A stretch of DNA of 52,292 bases from JBBQNY01 sp038255255 (GCA_038255255.1 JBBSLL010000024.1:1-52292), one strand, 5' to 3'. Shown: positions 38,810 to 47,792, numbered from the stretch's first letter. Numbers and translations: made by a program. The notes: a model not told the origin generated them from the sequence alone.

Positions 38810-40150
38810 ATGAGTGTCGCGAGTATTCGCAGTGTTTCAGCAATCGCCGCTTGCTCTTTGGCTTTGCTTGCGTGGTGCGGCGCCGCGCGTGCGCAGGCGC
38901 CCGCGGCGATCGATTCGGGGGTCGATGCCTCGGCAAAGTCCCTGCAGTCCAAGGTGCGCGACTGGCGCCGCGACATCCACGAGCATCCGGAACTCGGCAA
39001 CCGCGAGACGCGAACCGCGGCAAAGGTCGCAGCGCACCTCAAGGCGCTCGGACTCGAAGACATCCGGACCGGCGTTGCGCATACCGGCGTCACGGCGGTG
39101 CTGCGCGGCGGCAAACCGGGTCCGCGCCTCGCCCTGCGCGCCGACATGGATGCCCTGCCGGTCACCGAAACCGCCGACGTTTCCTTCGCCTCGAAGGTCG
39201 TCACCGAGTTCCGCGGCGAAAAAACCGGCGTGATGCACGCCTGTGGCCACGACTCGCACACCGCGATCCTGATGGGCGTCGCCGAAGCGCTGGCGGCCAG
39301 ACGCGCGGAATTGCCGGGGCAAGTGCTGTTTATCTTCCAGCCTGCGGAAGAAGGTCCGCCGGAAGGCGAGGAAGGCGGCGCGAGCATGATGCTCAAGGAA
39401 GGCGTGTTCCGCGATTTCAAACCCGACGCCGTGTTCGGGCTTCACGTGATGTCGACCGTGCAGGCCGGCAAGATCGGTTACCGCAGCGGCCCGATGATGG
39501 CGGCCTCCGATCGATTCGAATTCTCCGTGCTGGGACGCCAGACGCACGGTGCGCGTCCCTGGGGCGGCGTCGACCCCATCGTGGCCGCGGCCGACATCAT
39601 CGGCAGCGCACAGCACATCGTCAGTCGCCGCACCGACATCAGCCGACTGCCTGCGGTCGTGTCGTTCGGCGCCATCAAGGGCGGCATCCGCTACAACATC
39701 ATTCCCGATCGCGTGGAACTGGCCGGCACCATCCGCACTTTCGACGAAAACGTGCGCAAGGCGATCATCGCCGACCTCGGCAACGTCGCAACGCACGTGG
39801 CCGCGGCGCACGGCGCCACCATCGAAGCGCGCATTCCCGCCGACGATGGCAATCCCGTCACCGCCAATGACCCGGCACTCGTTGCGCGCATGTTGCCAAG
39901 CCTTCGGCGCGCCGCAGGCGACGCCAACGTGATCGAGATTCCCTTTGCCATGGTCGCGGAAGACTTCGCGCTCTATGCGAAAGAGGTTCCCGGACTCTTC
40001 TTCTTCGTGGGCGCGACGCCCGTCGGCCAGGATCCCGCACGCGCACCGAGCAACCACTCACCCTCGTTTTTCCTGGACGAGACTGCGCTCGACGTCGGCC
40101 TGCGAGCCATGCTGACGGCGAGCCTGGATTTCCTTCACGGCAGCCCCTGA
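38810..40150 (+). CDS. Exported M20 family amidohydrolase (aminoacylase/hippuricase-like)
   Basis: 446 residues. A signal peptide (SAIAACSLALLAWCGAARAQA) suggests a periplasmic enzyme. The M20D metal site is visible: MHACGHDSHTAILMG supplies the Cys and His ligands, and EEGPPEGEEGGASMML the catalytic Glu with a GEEGGA extension. The dimerisation domain has SRRTDISRLPAVVSFGAIKGG, and the last His ligand is in APSNHSPSFFLDE. It likely hydrolyses N-acyl or N-benzoyl amino acids or peptides; the substrate is unknown. ATG 38810 is chosen over an in-frame GTG at 38801. Confidence 0.9.
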   Translation: MSVASIRSVSAIAACSLALLAWCGAARAQAPAAIDSGVDASAKSLQSKVRDWRRDIHEHPELGNRETRTAAKVAAHLKALGLEDIRTGVAHTGVTAVLRGGKPGPRLALRADMDALPVTETADVSFASKVVTEFRGEKTGVMHACGHDSHTAILMGVAEALAARRAELPGQVLFIFQPAEEGPPEGEEGGASMMLKEGVFRDFKPDAVFGLHVMSTVQAGKIGYRSGPMMAASDRFEFSVLGRQTHGARPWGGVDPIVAAADIIGSAQHIVSRRTDISRLPAVVSFGAIKGGIRYNIIPDRVELAGTIRTFDENVRKAIIADLGNVATHVAAAHGATIEARIPADDGNPVTANDPALVARMLPSLRRAAGDANVIEIPFAMVAEDFALYAKEVPGLFFFVGATPVGQDPARAPSNHSPSFFLDETALDVGLRAMLTASLDFLHGSP

Positions 40151-40189
40151 ACTCCGCCCGACGCGCGCGCTGCGCAATTTGAAGTCGAT

Positions 40190-40207
40190 TCCCGGGCGCG
40201 CCCGGGA
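40190..40207. other. Perfect 18-bp palindrome
   Basis: TCCCGGGCGCGCCCGGGA, 40 bp after the amidohydrolase stop. Possible terminator stem or protein-binding site; there is no T-tract. Confidence 0.5.
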
Positions 40208-40291
40208 TGGCGCGAGCGGGGGCACCGCATCGATTCGCAGGGTGGCGATGAATTGGCAATAAACCCGACATCGCGTCCGGCGCTGCCGCGC

Positions 40292-40321
40292 TTGCCGTTG
40301 CCGCGCGCGCTGGACTAACGT
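40292..40321 (+). promoter_or_regulatory. Candidate promoter of the LysM gene
   Basis: TTGCCG (40292-40297) and TAACGT (40316-40321) with an 18-bp spacer, about 70 bp before ATG 40393. Confidence 0.35.
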
Positions 40322-40392
40322 GCGGATTCCGCGAAACGAACTGTCATCGCTTGCGATGCATTCGCGCCGCGCTCCGCCGAACGAGGAACGTC

Positions 40393-40929
40393 ATGATCGG
40401 AACGCCACGCAAACCCGGCACGCCCACCCTCAAGCCGAGCAAGTCGCTGGGCACCACATCGACCTCGCGAACCACGTCCGCCGCCAAGCCCGCCGCCGCC
40501 GCGAAGGCCTCGCTCGGCAAGACGTCGTCCGGCATCGTGGATCGCGCCGCCTCTGCGGCCAAGAGCGCACGCATCTTCGGTGGCGCTGCCGGTTCGACGC
40601 CAACCCGCACAACCACCGCCCGCACCACGTCACCGGGCAAGCCGGGTCCGAGTTTCGGCAACGTCCGTTCGGGTGCGAGCACGACCGCGCCGGCCCGCAA
40701 GTCCGTATTCGGCAACGTCGTAGGCGGCGCCGTATCGAGCGCCGCATCGGCACCGCGCGCGCTGCCGTCGACTTACACGGTGCTTCAGGGCGACAGCCTT
40801 TCGAAGATCGCCAAGCGGCTGTACGGCAAGTCGTCGGCATGGCGCAAGCTGTTCGAAGCCAACCGCGACCAGATCGACGATGCCGACCTTATCCATCCGG
40901 GCCAGGTGCTCAGGGTTCCCGAACTCTGA
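40393..40929 (+). CDS. LysM-domain protein without signal peptide
   Basis: 178 residues. A C-terminal LysM domain (about 130-178) reads TYTVLQGDSLSKIAKRLYG ... LIHPGQVLRVPEL. The first 125 residues are low-complexity, rich in Ala, Ser, Thr, Lys and Gly, and very basic, with no hydrophobic signal segment. It resembles BON/LysM-type small proteins that bind peptidoglycan, but export is not obvious. ATG 40393 has a GAGGAA ribosome site. It is followed by a lipoprotein gene 46 bp downstream. Confidence 0.8.
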   Translation: MIGTPRKPGTPTLKPSKSLGTTSTSRTTSAAKPAAAAKASLGKTSSGIVDRAASAAKSARIFGGAAGSTPTRTTTARTTSPGKPGPSFGNVRSGASTTAPARKSVFGNVVGGAVSSAASAPRALPSTYTVLQGDSLSKIAKRLYGKSSAWRKLFEANRDQIDDADLIHPGQVLRVPEL

Positions 40930-40975
40930 GCCGCGCCGTTCGCCCTTTCATTCCACCGATTCCAAGGAGTACACG

Positions 40976-41479
40976 ATGCACACCACTCGACTGTTGATCA
41001 CGGCCCTCGTGGCCGGACTGGCCATGGCCGGTTGCAAGAAGAATGAAGAAGCCACGCCTGTCGTGACGCCGGAACCCGCGCCGAGCGCCGTGCCGCAGAC
41101 GATGCCGACCGATCCGGCCTATACGCCCATGCCCGACCCGACGATGGCGTCGACCTTCGTGGTGCGCTCGATTGATCTCGGCTCCGCCATCGGCGGCGAC
41201 AACCGCGTGACCATGCCCACGACCACGTTCCGGCCCAGCGACACCATCTACGCCGCGGTCGCGAGCGACGGCAGCGCCGCCAGCGTCAACGTCGGTGCGC
41301 GTTGGTCGTTCCAGGACGGGCAGCTGGTCAACGAGGCCAGTCAGGCGATCGCGCCCGCCGGCCCGGCGGTCACCACGTTCAACATCAGCAAGCCCGACGG
41401 TTTCCCGGTCGGTCGCTACAAGGTCGAAGTGCTGGTCGACGGCCAGCCGGCCGGCCAGAGCGAGTTCGAAGTTCGCTGA
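40976..41479 (+). CDS. Predicted lipoprotein with Ig-like domain
   Basis: 167 residues. The signal MHTTRLLITALVAGLAMAGC has lipobox AMAGC, then a Lys/Glu/Pro-rich linker, and from about residue 60 a beta-rich domain (VVRSIDLGSAIGGDNRVTMPTT, YAAVASDGSAASVNVGARW, PVGRYKVEVLVDGQPAGQS) like the Ig-fold of bacterial surface proteins. The function is unknown. ATG 40976 has an AAGGAGT ribosome site. It is probably cotranscribed with the LysM gene. Confidence 0.8.
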   Translation: MHTTRLLITALVAGLAMAGCKKNEEATPVVTPEPAPSAVPQTMPTDPAYTPMPDPTMASTFVVRSIDLGSAIGGDNRVTMPTTTFRPSDTIYAAVASDGSAASVNVGARWSFQDGQLVNEASQAIAPAGPAVTTFNISKPDGFPVGRYKVEVLVDGQPAGQSEFEVR

Positions 41480-41493
41480 GCCTTCGCGCTTGG

Positions 41494-41499
41494 TAGAAT
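41494..41499 (+). promoter_or_regulatory. Candidate -10 box of queF
   Basis: TAGAAT, 58 bp before the queF start and just after the lipoprotein stop; no convincing -35. Confidence 0.35.
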
Positions 41500-41505
41500 T
41501 TTGCG

Positions 41506-41530
41506 CGACGCGCCCGCTCCGGGCGCGTCG
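41506..41530 (+). terminator. Hairpin in the queF leader
   Basis: CGACGCGCCCG-CTC-CGGGCGCGTCG is a perfect 11-bp stem with a 3-base loop, followed by TCGTTTGGGG. It could end the lipoprotein transcript or act in the queF leader. It does not match the preQ1 riboswitch pattern I know. Confidence 0.5.
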
Positions 41531-41556
41531 TCGTTTGGGGGGTTGAAACAGAAGAC

Positions 41557-42390
41557 ATGCAGGACGAACTCGCGCGTTCCGCGCTCGGCAGGCAAAGTCC
41601 GCAGCCGGCGGCTTACGATCCGGATCTGTTGTTCGCGATACCGCGGGCGCCCGCACGCGCAGCACTGGGCCTTGATGCCGAGGCTCCGTTGCCGTTTGCG
41701 GGACAGGACGTGTGGACGGCCTACGAACTCTCGTGGCTCGATGCGCGTGGCAAGCCGATGGCGGCCATGGCAGAGCTGCGCGTGCCGGCCGCTTCGCCCC
41801 GACTGGTCGAATCCAAGTCGGTCAAGCTCTACCTCCAGAGCTTCCATGGCGAGCGACTCGACAGTGCGGACGCCCTGCGCGCACGTGTCGTCGAAGACGT
41901 GTCGCGGGCAACCGGTGCGCAGGCCAGTCTGGAGATGATCGGGCGCAATACGCCGTTCACGCCTTCCGTCGTCCGGGCTGGCGAATCGCTGGACGCGCTG
42001 GACCTGTCCTTCGAACACTACGGTCCACCGCTGCCCGAGTTGCTCACCAGCGACCCCGAGCGCCACGTCGAGGAAACGCTCGCCACCGAGGCGTTCAAGT
42101 CGAACTGTCCGGTTACCGGGCAGCCGGATTTCGCGAGCATCTGGATCCGTTACCGCGGTGCGCGCATCGATCGCGCCGCACTATTGCGCTACCTGGTGTC
42201 CTATCGCGAGCACGCCGCGTTGCACGAGCAATGCGTCGAACGCATCTTCTGCGACCTGCAGTCGCGATGCGGGCCCGAGGCGCTGGCGGTGTCCGCGCGT
42301 TTCACCCGGCGCGGCGGGATCGACATCAATCCGCAGCGCGCGAGTCGCGCCTATGCGGTCGACTGGCCAGGCCGCACGCTAAGGCAATGA
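41557..42390 (+). CDS. queF: NADPH-dependent 7-cyano-7-deazaguanine reductase
   Basis: Reduces preQ0 to preQ1 in queuosine synthesis; 277 residues, the long unimodular form of gammaproteobacteria. The thioimide-forming Cys is C184 and the acid Asp is D191 in NCPVTGQPDFASIWIRYRG. The substrate motif is SPRLVESKSVKLYLQSF. The C-terminal FTRRGGIDINP block is also typical. Start ATG 41557. The stop overlaps the convergent tatC stop by 12 bp. Confidence 0.95.
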   Translation: MQDELARSALGRQSPQPAAYDPDLLFAIPRAPARAALGLDAEAPLPFAGQDVWTAYELSWLDARGKPMAAMAELRVPAASPRLVESKSVKLYLQSFHGERLDSADALRARVVEDVSRATGAQASLEMIGRNTPFTPSVVRAGESLDALDLSFEHYGPPLPELLTSDPERHVEETLATEAFKSNCPVTGQPDFASIWIRYRGARIDRAALLRYLVSYREHAALHEQCVERIFCDLQSRCGPEALAVSARFTRRGGIDINPQRASRAYAVDWPGRTLRQ

Positions 42391-43140
42391 CTCGCCGGCC
42401 GGCGCGGAGGCGGGACTGGCGCGAACGGTTCGTGCGAACAGGATGCCGATCTCATAGAGGATCCAGATCGGCACTGCGAGCAGGATCTGCGACACCACAT
42501 CCGGCGGCGTCAGGATCGCACCCGCGACGAACGCGCCGACGATGACGTAGGGCCGTGCGCGTTTGAGCATGGGAACGTCCACCACGCCCAGCGCCGCCAG
42601 TATCACGACGGCCACCGGTATCTCGAAACACATGCCGAATGCGAAGAACAGGACCAGCACGAAGTCGAGGTAATGGTTGATGTCCGGCATCACGGCGACG
42701 CCCTGCGGCGCGACGGCGGTGAGGAAGGCGAACACCGCGGGCAGCACCAGGAAATATGCGAACGCGCAGCCGCTGTAGAAGAGCAGCACCGAGGAAGCCA
42801 GCAGCGGCGTCGCCAGTTTCTGTTCGTGTCGGTAGAGGCCCGGCGCGACGAAGGCCCATGCCTGGTACAGCAGCCACGGCATGGTCACGAGCAGCGCAAC
42901 GAAGAAAGTCAGCTTGAGCGGCGTGATGAAGGGCGTCGCGATGTCGACCGCGATCATGGTCGTCCCGGCGGGCAGCTGCGCGAGCACCGGCTCGGCGAGG
43001 AGGTGGTAAAGCCGGTTGGCGAATGGCACCAGTGCCAGGAAGACGATCAGCAGCACCAGGATGCCGCGCAGCAGGCGCGTGCGCAGCTCGACCAGGTGGG
43101 CGACCAGCGACTGTTCCGGAGCGGCTTCAGCGCTGGACAT
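42379..43140 (-). CDS. tatC: Sec-independent translocase subunit TatC
   Basis: Six-helix inner-membrane receptor for twin-arginine signals, 253 residues. Family blocks are HLVELRTRLLR at the start, PWLLYQAWAFVAPGLYRHEQK with the conserved loop residues, FAFGMCFEIPVAVVILAALG, and ILTPPDVVSQILLAVPIWILYEIG. ATG 43140 is preferred for spacing to a CAGG site; ATG 43146 is two codons upstream. It overlaps the end of tatB. A Tat-type signal is seen on the PLP lyase in this window. Confidence 0.95.
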   Translation of the reverse strand: MSSAEAAPEQSLVAHLVELRTRLLRGILVLLIVFLALVPFANRLYHLLAEPVLAQLPAGTTMIAVDIATPFITPLKLTFFVALLVTMPWLLYQAWAFVAPGLYRHEQKLATPLLASSVLLFYSGCAFAYFLVLPAVFAFLTAVAPQGVAVMPDINHYLDFVLVLFFAFGMCFEIPVAVVILAALGVVDVPMLKRARPYVIVGAFVAGAILTPPDVVSQILLAVPIWILYEIGILFARTVRASPASAPAGESLP

Positions 43141-43609
43141 CGTCATTGCCTGCCGCCGGGTTCGCATCGGACGCCGTCTGATCGTGCGGCGTGATCCCCT
43201 CGGAACCCGGGTCCTCCATGGACCCGCCCGAAGCGTCCGGCGCCGCGGCTTTGTCCAGGTGTGCCGCGCCCATGGCCGCGACTGCGGCACTGGTGGACGG
43301 CGCGTCGCTCAACAGGCCGACCTTGCGCGTCAGCCGACCGGGGTCCAGCGACTGCGACACTTCGCGAAGCGAGCTGCCCAGAAGGTCGAACGGCTGCTCC
43401 ACCTCGCGTTTGACGTCGCCGAACGGACGTCGCAGCGCTTCCGCGTCGAGCTCGCGCTCGAGTTCGTTCCGGAGGTTGAACCAGCTCGTGCGCGCACGCC
43501 TGAGCAAAGCGCCCATTGTGCGCGCGGCCCCGGGCAGCCGCTCGGGGCCGAGCGCCAGCAGCGCGATCAGCCCGATGACCGCCAGCTCGAAGAAGCTGAC
43601 GTCGAACAT
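43127..43609 (-). CDS. tatB: Sec-independent translocase subunit TatB
   Basis: 160 residues. A single N-terminal helix (MFDVSFFELAVIGLIALLALGPERLP) with the Glu at position 8 and the GPERLP hinge defines TatB. An amphipathic helix and a variable acidic tail follow. Second gene of tatABC; 9 bp separate it from tatA. Confidence 0.94.
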   Translation of the reverse strand: MFDVSFFELAVIGLIALLALGPERLPGAARTMGALLRRARTSWFNLRNELERELDAEALRRPFGDVKREVEQPFDLLGSSLREVSQSLDPGRLTRKVGLLSDAPSTSAAVAAMGAAHLDKAAAPDASGGSMEDPGSEGITPHDQTASDANPAAGNDDVQR

Positions 43610-43618
43610 GCCCTGCGC

Positions 43619-43840
43619 TTAGCGATCGACGCGATCGTGCGTCGCGTCTGGGGTGGCCGTGGCCTGCGGCGGCGGGTCTGAACGCAGCTGCGGCTCCTTG
43701 TCGTCCTCGTGCATGCCCTTCTTGAATCCGCGCAGTGCGCGTCCCAGATCGCCGCCGAGGTTCGCGAGTTTGCTGGACCCGAAGACCAGCACGACCACCA
43801 GCAGCACGACGAGCCAGTGCCCGATGCTCCAACTGCCCAT
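43619..43840 (-). CDS. tatA: Sec-independent translocase subunit TatA
   Basis: 73 residues. The N-terminal MGSWSIGHWLVVLLVVVLVFGSSKL membrane helix, FG hinge and amphipathic helix (LGGDLGRALRGFKKGM) are canonical. First gene of the tatABC operon, with 107 bp upstream before the SYLF gene's stop. Confidence 0.95.
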   Translation of the reverse strand: MGSWSIGHWLVVLLVVVLVFGSSKLANLGGDLGRALRGFKKGMHEDDKEPQLRSDPPPQATATPDATHDRVDR

Positions 43841-43947
43841 TGCGGGCTCCTGATTTTCCGAGAGTTACCGAGAATAACGCAGCGCGTGTCACGACGCCGA
43901 CGAGACGGCTCGTTCCGGGTGCCGGCGCCGCCGGCGGGCGATCCGCG

Positions 43948-44649
43948 CTAGCGCGACGTGGACTCTTCCAGCAGGTCGCGGAATGCAACCACGGGTTCCG
44001 GCGTGCCCTGCGTACCGCCCTCGAGGATGCGCCGGGGTGTGATGCCGCGCCCATAAACCCGCGCATTGCTGCGCTCGCGCACCCGCAGCACCGAGCCGTC
44101 GAGCGCCACGCCTGCGAACAATCCGCGCGACCGCGAGTAGGAATAGATTTCGGCCTCGAGCCGCTGATCCGTCGACATGGCCGCGCTGCGACCAACCGGA
44201 CCCGCCGCGACCGACGCATCGGCGCCAAGGGTGAACTTGCCGTTGACGATCGAATCGACGCCGCGCCGGGTGCGGAAAACCAGGATCACGTCGGTCGACT
44301 CGACGCCGGCCTGGAAGCCCACGGATCCGCCGGTCAATGAAATGAAGATCGGGTTGGACCACACGCCGTTGCGCATGCGCACCGACAGGAGCCCACGGCC
44401 GTGCCGTCCGCCGAAAATGAGCCCGGCCTTGACGACGTGCGGGATCACCGCGATCGCTTCGGCATCGCGCAGCAATGCATCGGGAATGCGGTGGTCCGGG
44501 GTGTCCATGCTCTTGCGCAAGGCCTCGACCGCCTCTCCGGCAAGGTCGGTCTCCCGGTCTGCATCCGCGACGGCGGAACCGAACATCAGCATGAGGGAAA
44601 GGCCCAGCACCACGAGGCGGGCCAACCGGCGAGGCGTTTTTGTCTGCAT
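43948..44649 (-). CDS. Exported SYLF (Ysc84-like) lipid-binding domain protein
   Basis: 233 residues. A signal peptide (RLARLVVLGLSLMLMFGSAVADA) is followed by a SYLF domain: IPDALLRDAEAIAVIPHVVKAG, FGGRHGRGLLSVR, ISLTGGSVGFQAGVESTDVILVF and SIVNGKFTLGADASVAAGPVGR are hallmarks. The C-terminal FAGVALDGSVLRVRERSNARVYG is also conserved. Eukaryotic SYLF domains bind phosphoinositides; bacterial roles are unknown. ATG 44649 opens the signal peptide. Confidence 0.88.
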   Translation of the reverse strand: MQTKTPRRLARLVVLGLSLMLMFGSAVADADRETDLAGEAVEALRKSMDTPDHRIPDALLRDAEAIAVIPHVVKAGLIFGGRHGRGLLSVRMRNGVWSNPIFISLTGGSVGFQAGVESTDVILVFRTRRGVDSIVNGKFTLGADASVAAGPVGRSAAMSTDQRLEAEIYSYSRSRGLFAGVALDGSVLRVRERSNARVYGRGITPRRILEGGTQGTPEPVVAFRDLLEESTSR

Positions 44650-44762
44650 GACTCGATCCGAAAGCAAGGGCGGGCGAAGCGTATTGGAGTGCGGGCCGCG
44701 CGCGAAGTTTCAGGCGCCGCGCAATCCTGGATAGCTGTCGCCGAAAGGCGATCTGCCGCGTT

Positions 44763-45671
44763 CTAGCTTCGGCGCTGCCATTGCAGCGCCAGGCCGCCGA
44801 GCGCCAAGAGCAACGCCGCAAGCAGAATCTGGCCGGCGGTTGACCCGGTCGGCACGCTGGTTGCGACTGCACCGGAGGGTGCGTCGCAGACGGGAGGCGC
44901 AATGGCAAGCCCTTCGCCATCGTCGGCGATCGAACGTCCCGTCAACGTGGCGATACCCGTCGTCGCGTCGATGCGGGCGAGGTCGCTGGCACGGTTGGGA
45001 TCAGTCGGTCGGTAGTCGAAGACCGCCCACAGGTTGCCGTCCGCATCGAAGTCGAGCCCGCCGTCGTCGTATCGGAGATTGGGGCCCAGCGTGGTTCCCA
45101 CGACCGTGGAAGCACCCGTTGCCGTATCGATGCGATACAGCCGCTCGTCACCGCTGGCACCGATTCCATACAGCTGCATGCCCCGCGCGGCGAGCCCGGT
45201 GATCTTCGCGCCCAGGGAGCCGACCGTGCGGGTCGCACCCGTGGTGACGTTGACTTCCCACAGCTTCTGCGCGGTTTCCGCCGACAACCAGAGGCGGCCG
45301 TCGCAGGTAAAACCGAGCCCCAAATCGAGGTTGTTGCCGGAGCCTGTGCCTTGTCCGGCCAGGCCGAGATTGCCGATCACCGTTGCGACACCGGTGGCGG
45401 CGTCGATCCTGAGCAGGATTTCGCTGGCATCCGATACCGCGAACAGCGTGCCATCGGGCGCGAAGGCGAGGCCTTCCACGTCTCGCACGCGTTCATTGCT
45501 CGCAAGGCGGACATCGCCGACAAGCGTTTGCTGGCCAGTGCCGAGGTCCACGCGATAGAGTCGGTCGAACGAGCTGACATAGCCGATCGGCGCCGCCTGG
45601 AGTCCCGCACAAAACAGTGCGGGAAACAGGATTGCGCAGGCCTGGGCAAGCCTCCGGTCAGCGAAACGCAT
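44763..45671 (-). CDS. Secreted beta-propeller-like protein with IPTL-CTERM-like tail
   Basis: 302 residues. The signal peptide (ACAILFPALFCAGLQA) is followed by a propeller-like body of repeated [L/V]YR[V/I]D..TG blocks (LYRVDLGTGQQTLVG, LLRIDAATGVATVIG, LWEVNVTTGATRTVG, LYRIDTATGASTVVG, LARIDATTGIATLTG). The C-terminus has a V-P-T-G-S motif, a hydrophobic helix (GQILLAALLLALGGLAL) and a basic end (QWQRRS), like IPTL-CTERM exosortase substrates. No exosortase gene is in the window. Divergent from hemH across 215 bp. Confidence 0.78.
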   Translation of the reverse strand: MRFADRRLAQACAILFPALFCAGLQAAPIGYVSSFDRLYRVDLGTGQQTLVGDVRLASNERVRDVEGLAFAPDGTLFAVSDASEILLRIDAATGVATVIGNLGLAGQGTGSGNNLDLGLGFTCDGRLWLSAETAQKLWEVNVTTGATRTVGSLGAKITGLAARGMQLYGIGASGDERLYRIDTATGASTVVGTTLGPNLRYDDGGLDFDADGNLWAVFDYRPTDPNRASDLARIDATTGIATLTGRSIADDGEGLAIAPPVCDAPSGAVATSVPTGSTAGQILLAALLLALGGLALQWQRRS

Positions 45672-45886
45672 CGTCGTCCAGTCCGTTTGCGCGGATCCCT
45701 GCGTCGTCTTTCCCCTGATTCCTTCGGGGGTTTCTTGTGATAATCACCCTGCGGGCAATCGCAGGAGCGCCCGATCCTAGCAGGATTTTCCACGGCCTCA
45801 AGGGCTTACGTCGGCAGCGCGCGGTCGCGCGGGCCGGATTGTGGGCCATCATTTGAACACCGAAGCGCACTGGAGCAAACTCGAGG

Positions 45887-46936
45887 ATGAGCGAGGAAAT
45901 GCGCAATCCCGCGCCGACTGGCGAACCCTTGGGTGACACCGGGGTGCTCCTGGTGAACCTCGGTACGCCGGAGGATCCTTCGCCGCGCGCCGTACGGCGC
46001 TTCCTGGCGGAGTTCCTGCACGATCACCGCGTGGTCGAATTGACGCGCTGGCTGTGGTGTCCACTGCTGCATTTCGTGATCCTGCCGCTGCGCGGCACGC
46101 GCTCGGCGCACGCTTACGCAAGCATCTGGACGCCCGAAGGCTCGCCGCTGAAAGTCTTCACGGAAAAACTCACTGCCGGGGTAGCCGACCAACTGCGGTC
46201 GAGCCAGGGTGGGCCGATCCCCGTTCGCATGGCGATGCGCTACGGCGAGCCCTCGGTTGGCGCCGGGCTACGCGCATTGCGTGACGCAGGCTGTTCCCGG
46301 CTCCTGGTGCTGCCGCTTTATCCGCAATACTCGGCGACGACCACGGCCTCCGTTTTCGATGCGGTCGCCGACGAGCTCGTGCGGTGGCGCGATGTTCCGG
46401 CGTTGTACTTCGTGCGTGACTACGCCGAGGACCCGCGCTGGGTTGAGGCGATTGCGACTTCCATTGAAGCGCACTGGCAGGCCCATGGTCGCGGCGAGCG
46501 GCTGCTCCTCAGTTTCCACGGAATCCCGGAGGCGTTCGACCGCGCGGGCGATCCCTACCAGCGTCGCTGCCAGGCGAGTGCCGTAGCGATCCGCGCGCGA
46601 CTCGGGATCGACGCTGCGTTCGCACCGCTGACCTTCCAGTCGCGACTCGGCCGCGCGAAATGGCTGGAGCCCTACACCGAACCGACCTTGAGGCAACTGG
46701 CGACTGACGGCGTGCGCACCGTGGACGTGGTGTGTCCCGGGTTCGCGGTCGACTGCCTGGAAACGCTTGAGGAGATCGCGATCGTCAACCGTGAAATGTT
46801 CATCGGCGCGGGCGGGCAGGAACTCCGGTGCATACCGTGCCTCAATGCCAGTGCGGATCACGCCGCGGTGTTGACCGCGCTCATCCGCTCCGAACTCGGC
46901 GAGCGAGGCCCTGACGGGATCCGACATGACGGCTGA
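45887..46936 (+). CDS. hemH: Ferrochelatase
   Basis: Inserts Fe(II) into protoporphyrin IX, the last haem step; 349 residues. Family blocks are GVLLVNLGTPEDPSPRAVRRFL, PVRMAMRYGEPS, LPLYPQYSATTTASVFD, the catalytic His in LLLSFHGIPE, and FQSRLGRAKWLEPYTEPTL. A late C-terminal CPGFAVDCLETLEEI matches the conserved Glu region. A GGAG site lies 11 bases before ATG 45887. It overlaps the next gene by 11 bp. Confidence 0.96.
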   Translation: MSEEMRNPAPTGEPLGDTGVLLVNLGTPEDPSPRAVRRFLAEFLHDHRVVELTRWLWCPLLHFVILPLRGTRSAHAYASIWTPEGSPLKVFTEKLTAGVADQLRSSQGGPIPVRMAMRYGEPSVGAGLRALRDAGCSRLLVLPLYPQYSATTTASVFDAVADELVRWRDVPALYFVRDYAEDPRWVEAIATSIEAHWQAHGRGERLLLSFHGIPEAFDRAGDPYQRRCQASAVAIRARLGIDAAFAPLTFQSRLGRAKWLEPYTEPTLRQLATDGVRTVDVVCPGFAVDCLETLEEIAIVNREMFIGAGGQELRCIPCLNASADHAAVLTALIRSELGERGPDGIRHDG

Positions 46937-47792
46937 CGCCACGCCGCGGGAATTCGTCTTGAGGGTCCACGGCCGCGAGGTTGCCGCGCAATCCTGGGGT
47001 CGCCCCGGCGGCACGCGGGTGCTCGCCCTGCATGGCTGGCTCGACAACGCGGCGTCGTTCGCGCGGCTCGCGCCATCGTTGCCCGATGTGGAGCTGGTAG
47101 CGATCGACCTTCCAGGGCACGGCAGGTCGGCGCATCTTCCTGATGGGTGCTGGTACCACTACATCGATTCGATCGACGTAGTGCTCGGTGTCCTCGATGC
47201 GCTCGACTGGTCGCGCGCGGCCCTGCTCGGACATTCGATGGGCGCAGCCACCGCGTCGCTCGTTGCCGCCACGCGGCCGGACCGGATCGAAGCGCTGTGG
47301 CTCATCGAAGCGTTGGGCCCGCTCAGCACCGAGCCCGATCAGGCCCTGCCGCAGCTGCGCCGGGCGCACACGCAACGGGCCGAACGCGGTTCGCGCGGCC
47401 TGCGGACTTTTGCGACGCTGGCCGAGGCCGTGGCGGCCCGACAGCAGGGCGTGAGTGGCCTGTCCAGTGCCGCCGCGATGCTGCTCGTGGAACGCGGCAC
47501 GCGCGCGGTCGACGGCGGCTGGCAATGGTCGAGCGATCCGCGGCTGACACTCGCCTCGCCGCAACGCATGACGCAGGCGCAGGTCGTGGCGTGCCTGCGC
47601 GGCATCGAATGCCCGACCCTGGTCGTACTGGCCGAACCAGCGGCCACGTTCCTTCCGCCGGCCATGATCGCCGAGCGCGCAGCGACTGTCCCCGACATGA
47701 CGGTCGTGCATCTGCCGGGCTCGCACCATGTGCACCTCGAGGATCCCGAGCCGGTCGCCGCGGCCATCGCCGCCTTCCGCGCGCGCCGATAG
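46926..47792 (+). CDS. Alpha/beta hydrolase coupled to hemH
   Basis: 288 residues. The oxyanion motif is LALHGWLDNAASF, the nucleophile elbow is LGHSMGA, and the catalytic His is in GSHHVHLEDP, all in normal order. It resembles general alpha/beta hydrolases near ferrochelatase genes in related bacteria; the substrate is unknown. ATG 46926 lies inside the hemH end, suggesting coupled translation. Confidence 0.9.
   Translation: MTADATPREFVLRVHGREVAAQSWGRPGGTRVLALHGWLDNAASFARLAPSLPDVELVAIDLPGHGRSAHLPDGCWYHYIDSIDVVLGVLDALDWSRAALLGHSMGAATASLVAATRPDRIEALWLIEALGPLSTEPDQALPQLRRAHTQRAERGSRGLRTFATLAEAVAARQQGVSGLSSAAAMLLVERGTRAVDGGWQWSSDPRLTLASPQRMTQAQVVACLRGIECPTLVVLAEPAATFLPPAMIAERAATVPDMTVVHLPGSHHVHLEDPEPVAAAIAAFRARR

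Noticed and set aside
41490..41556. preQ1 riboswitch upstream of queF
   Set aside because: A hairpin is present, but the A-rich tail and pseudoknot-forming sequences of preQ1 aptamers are not seen.
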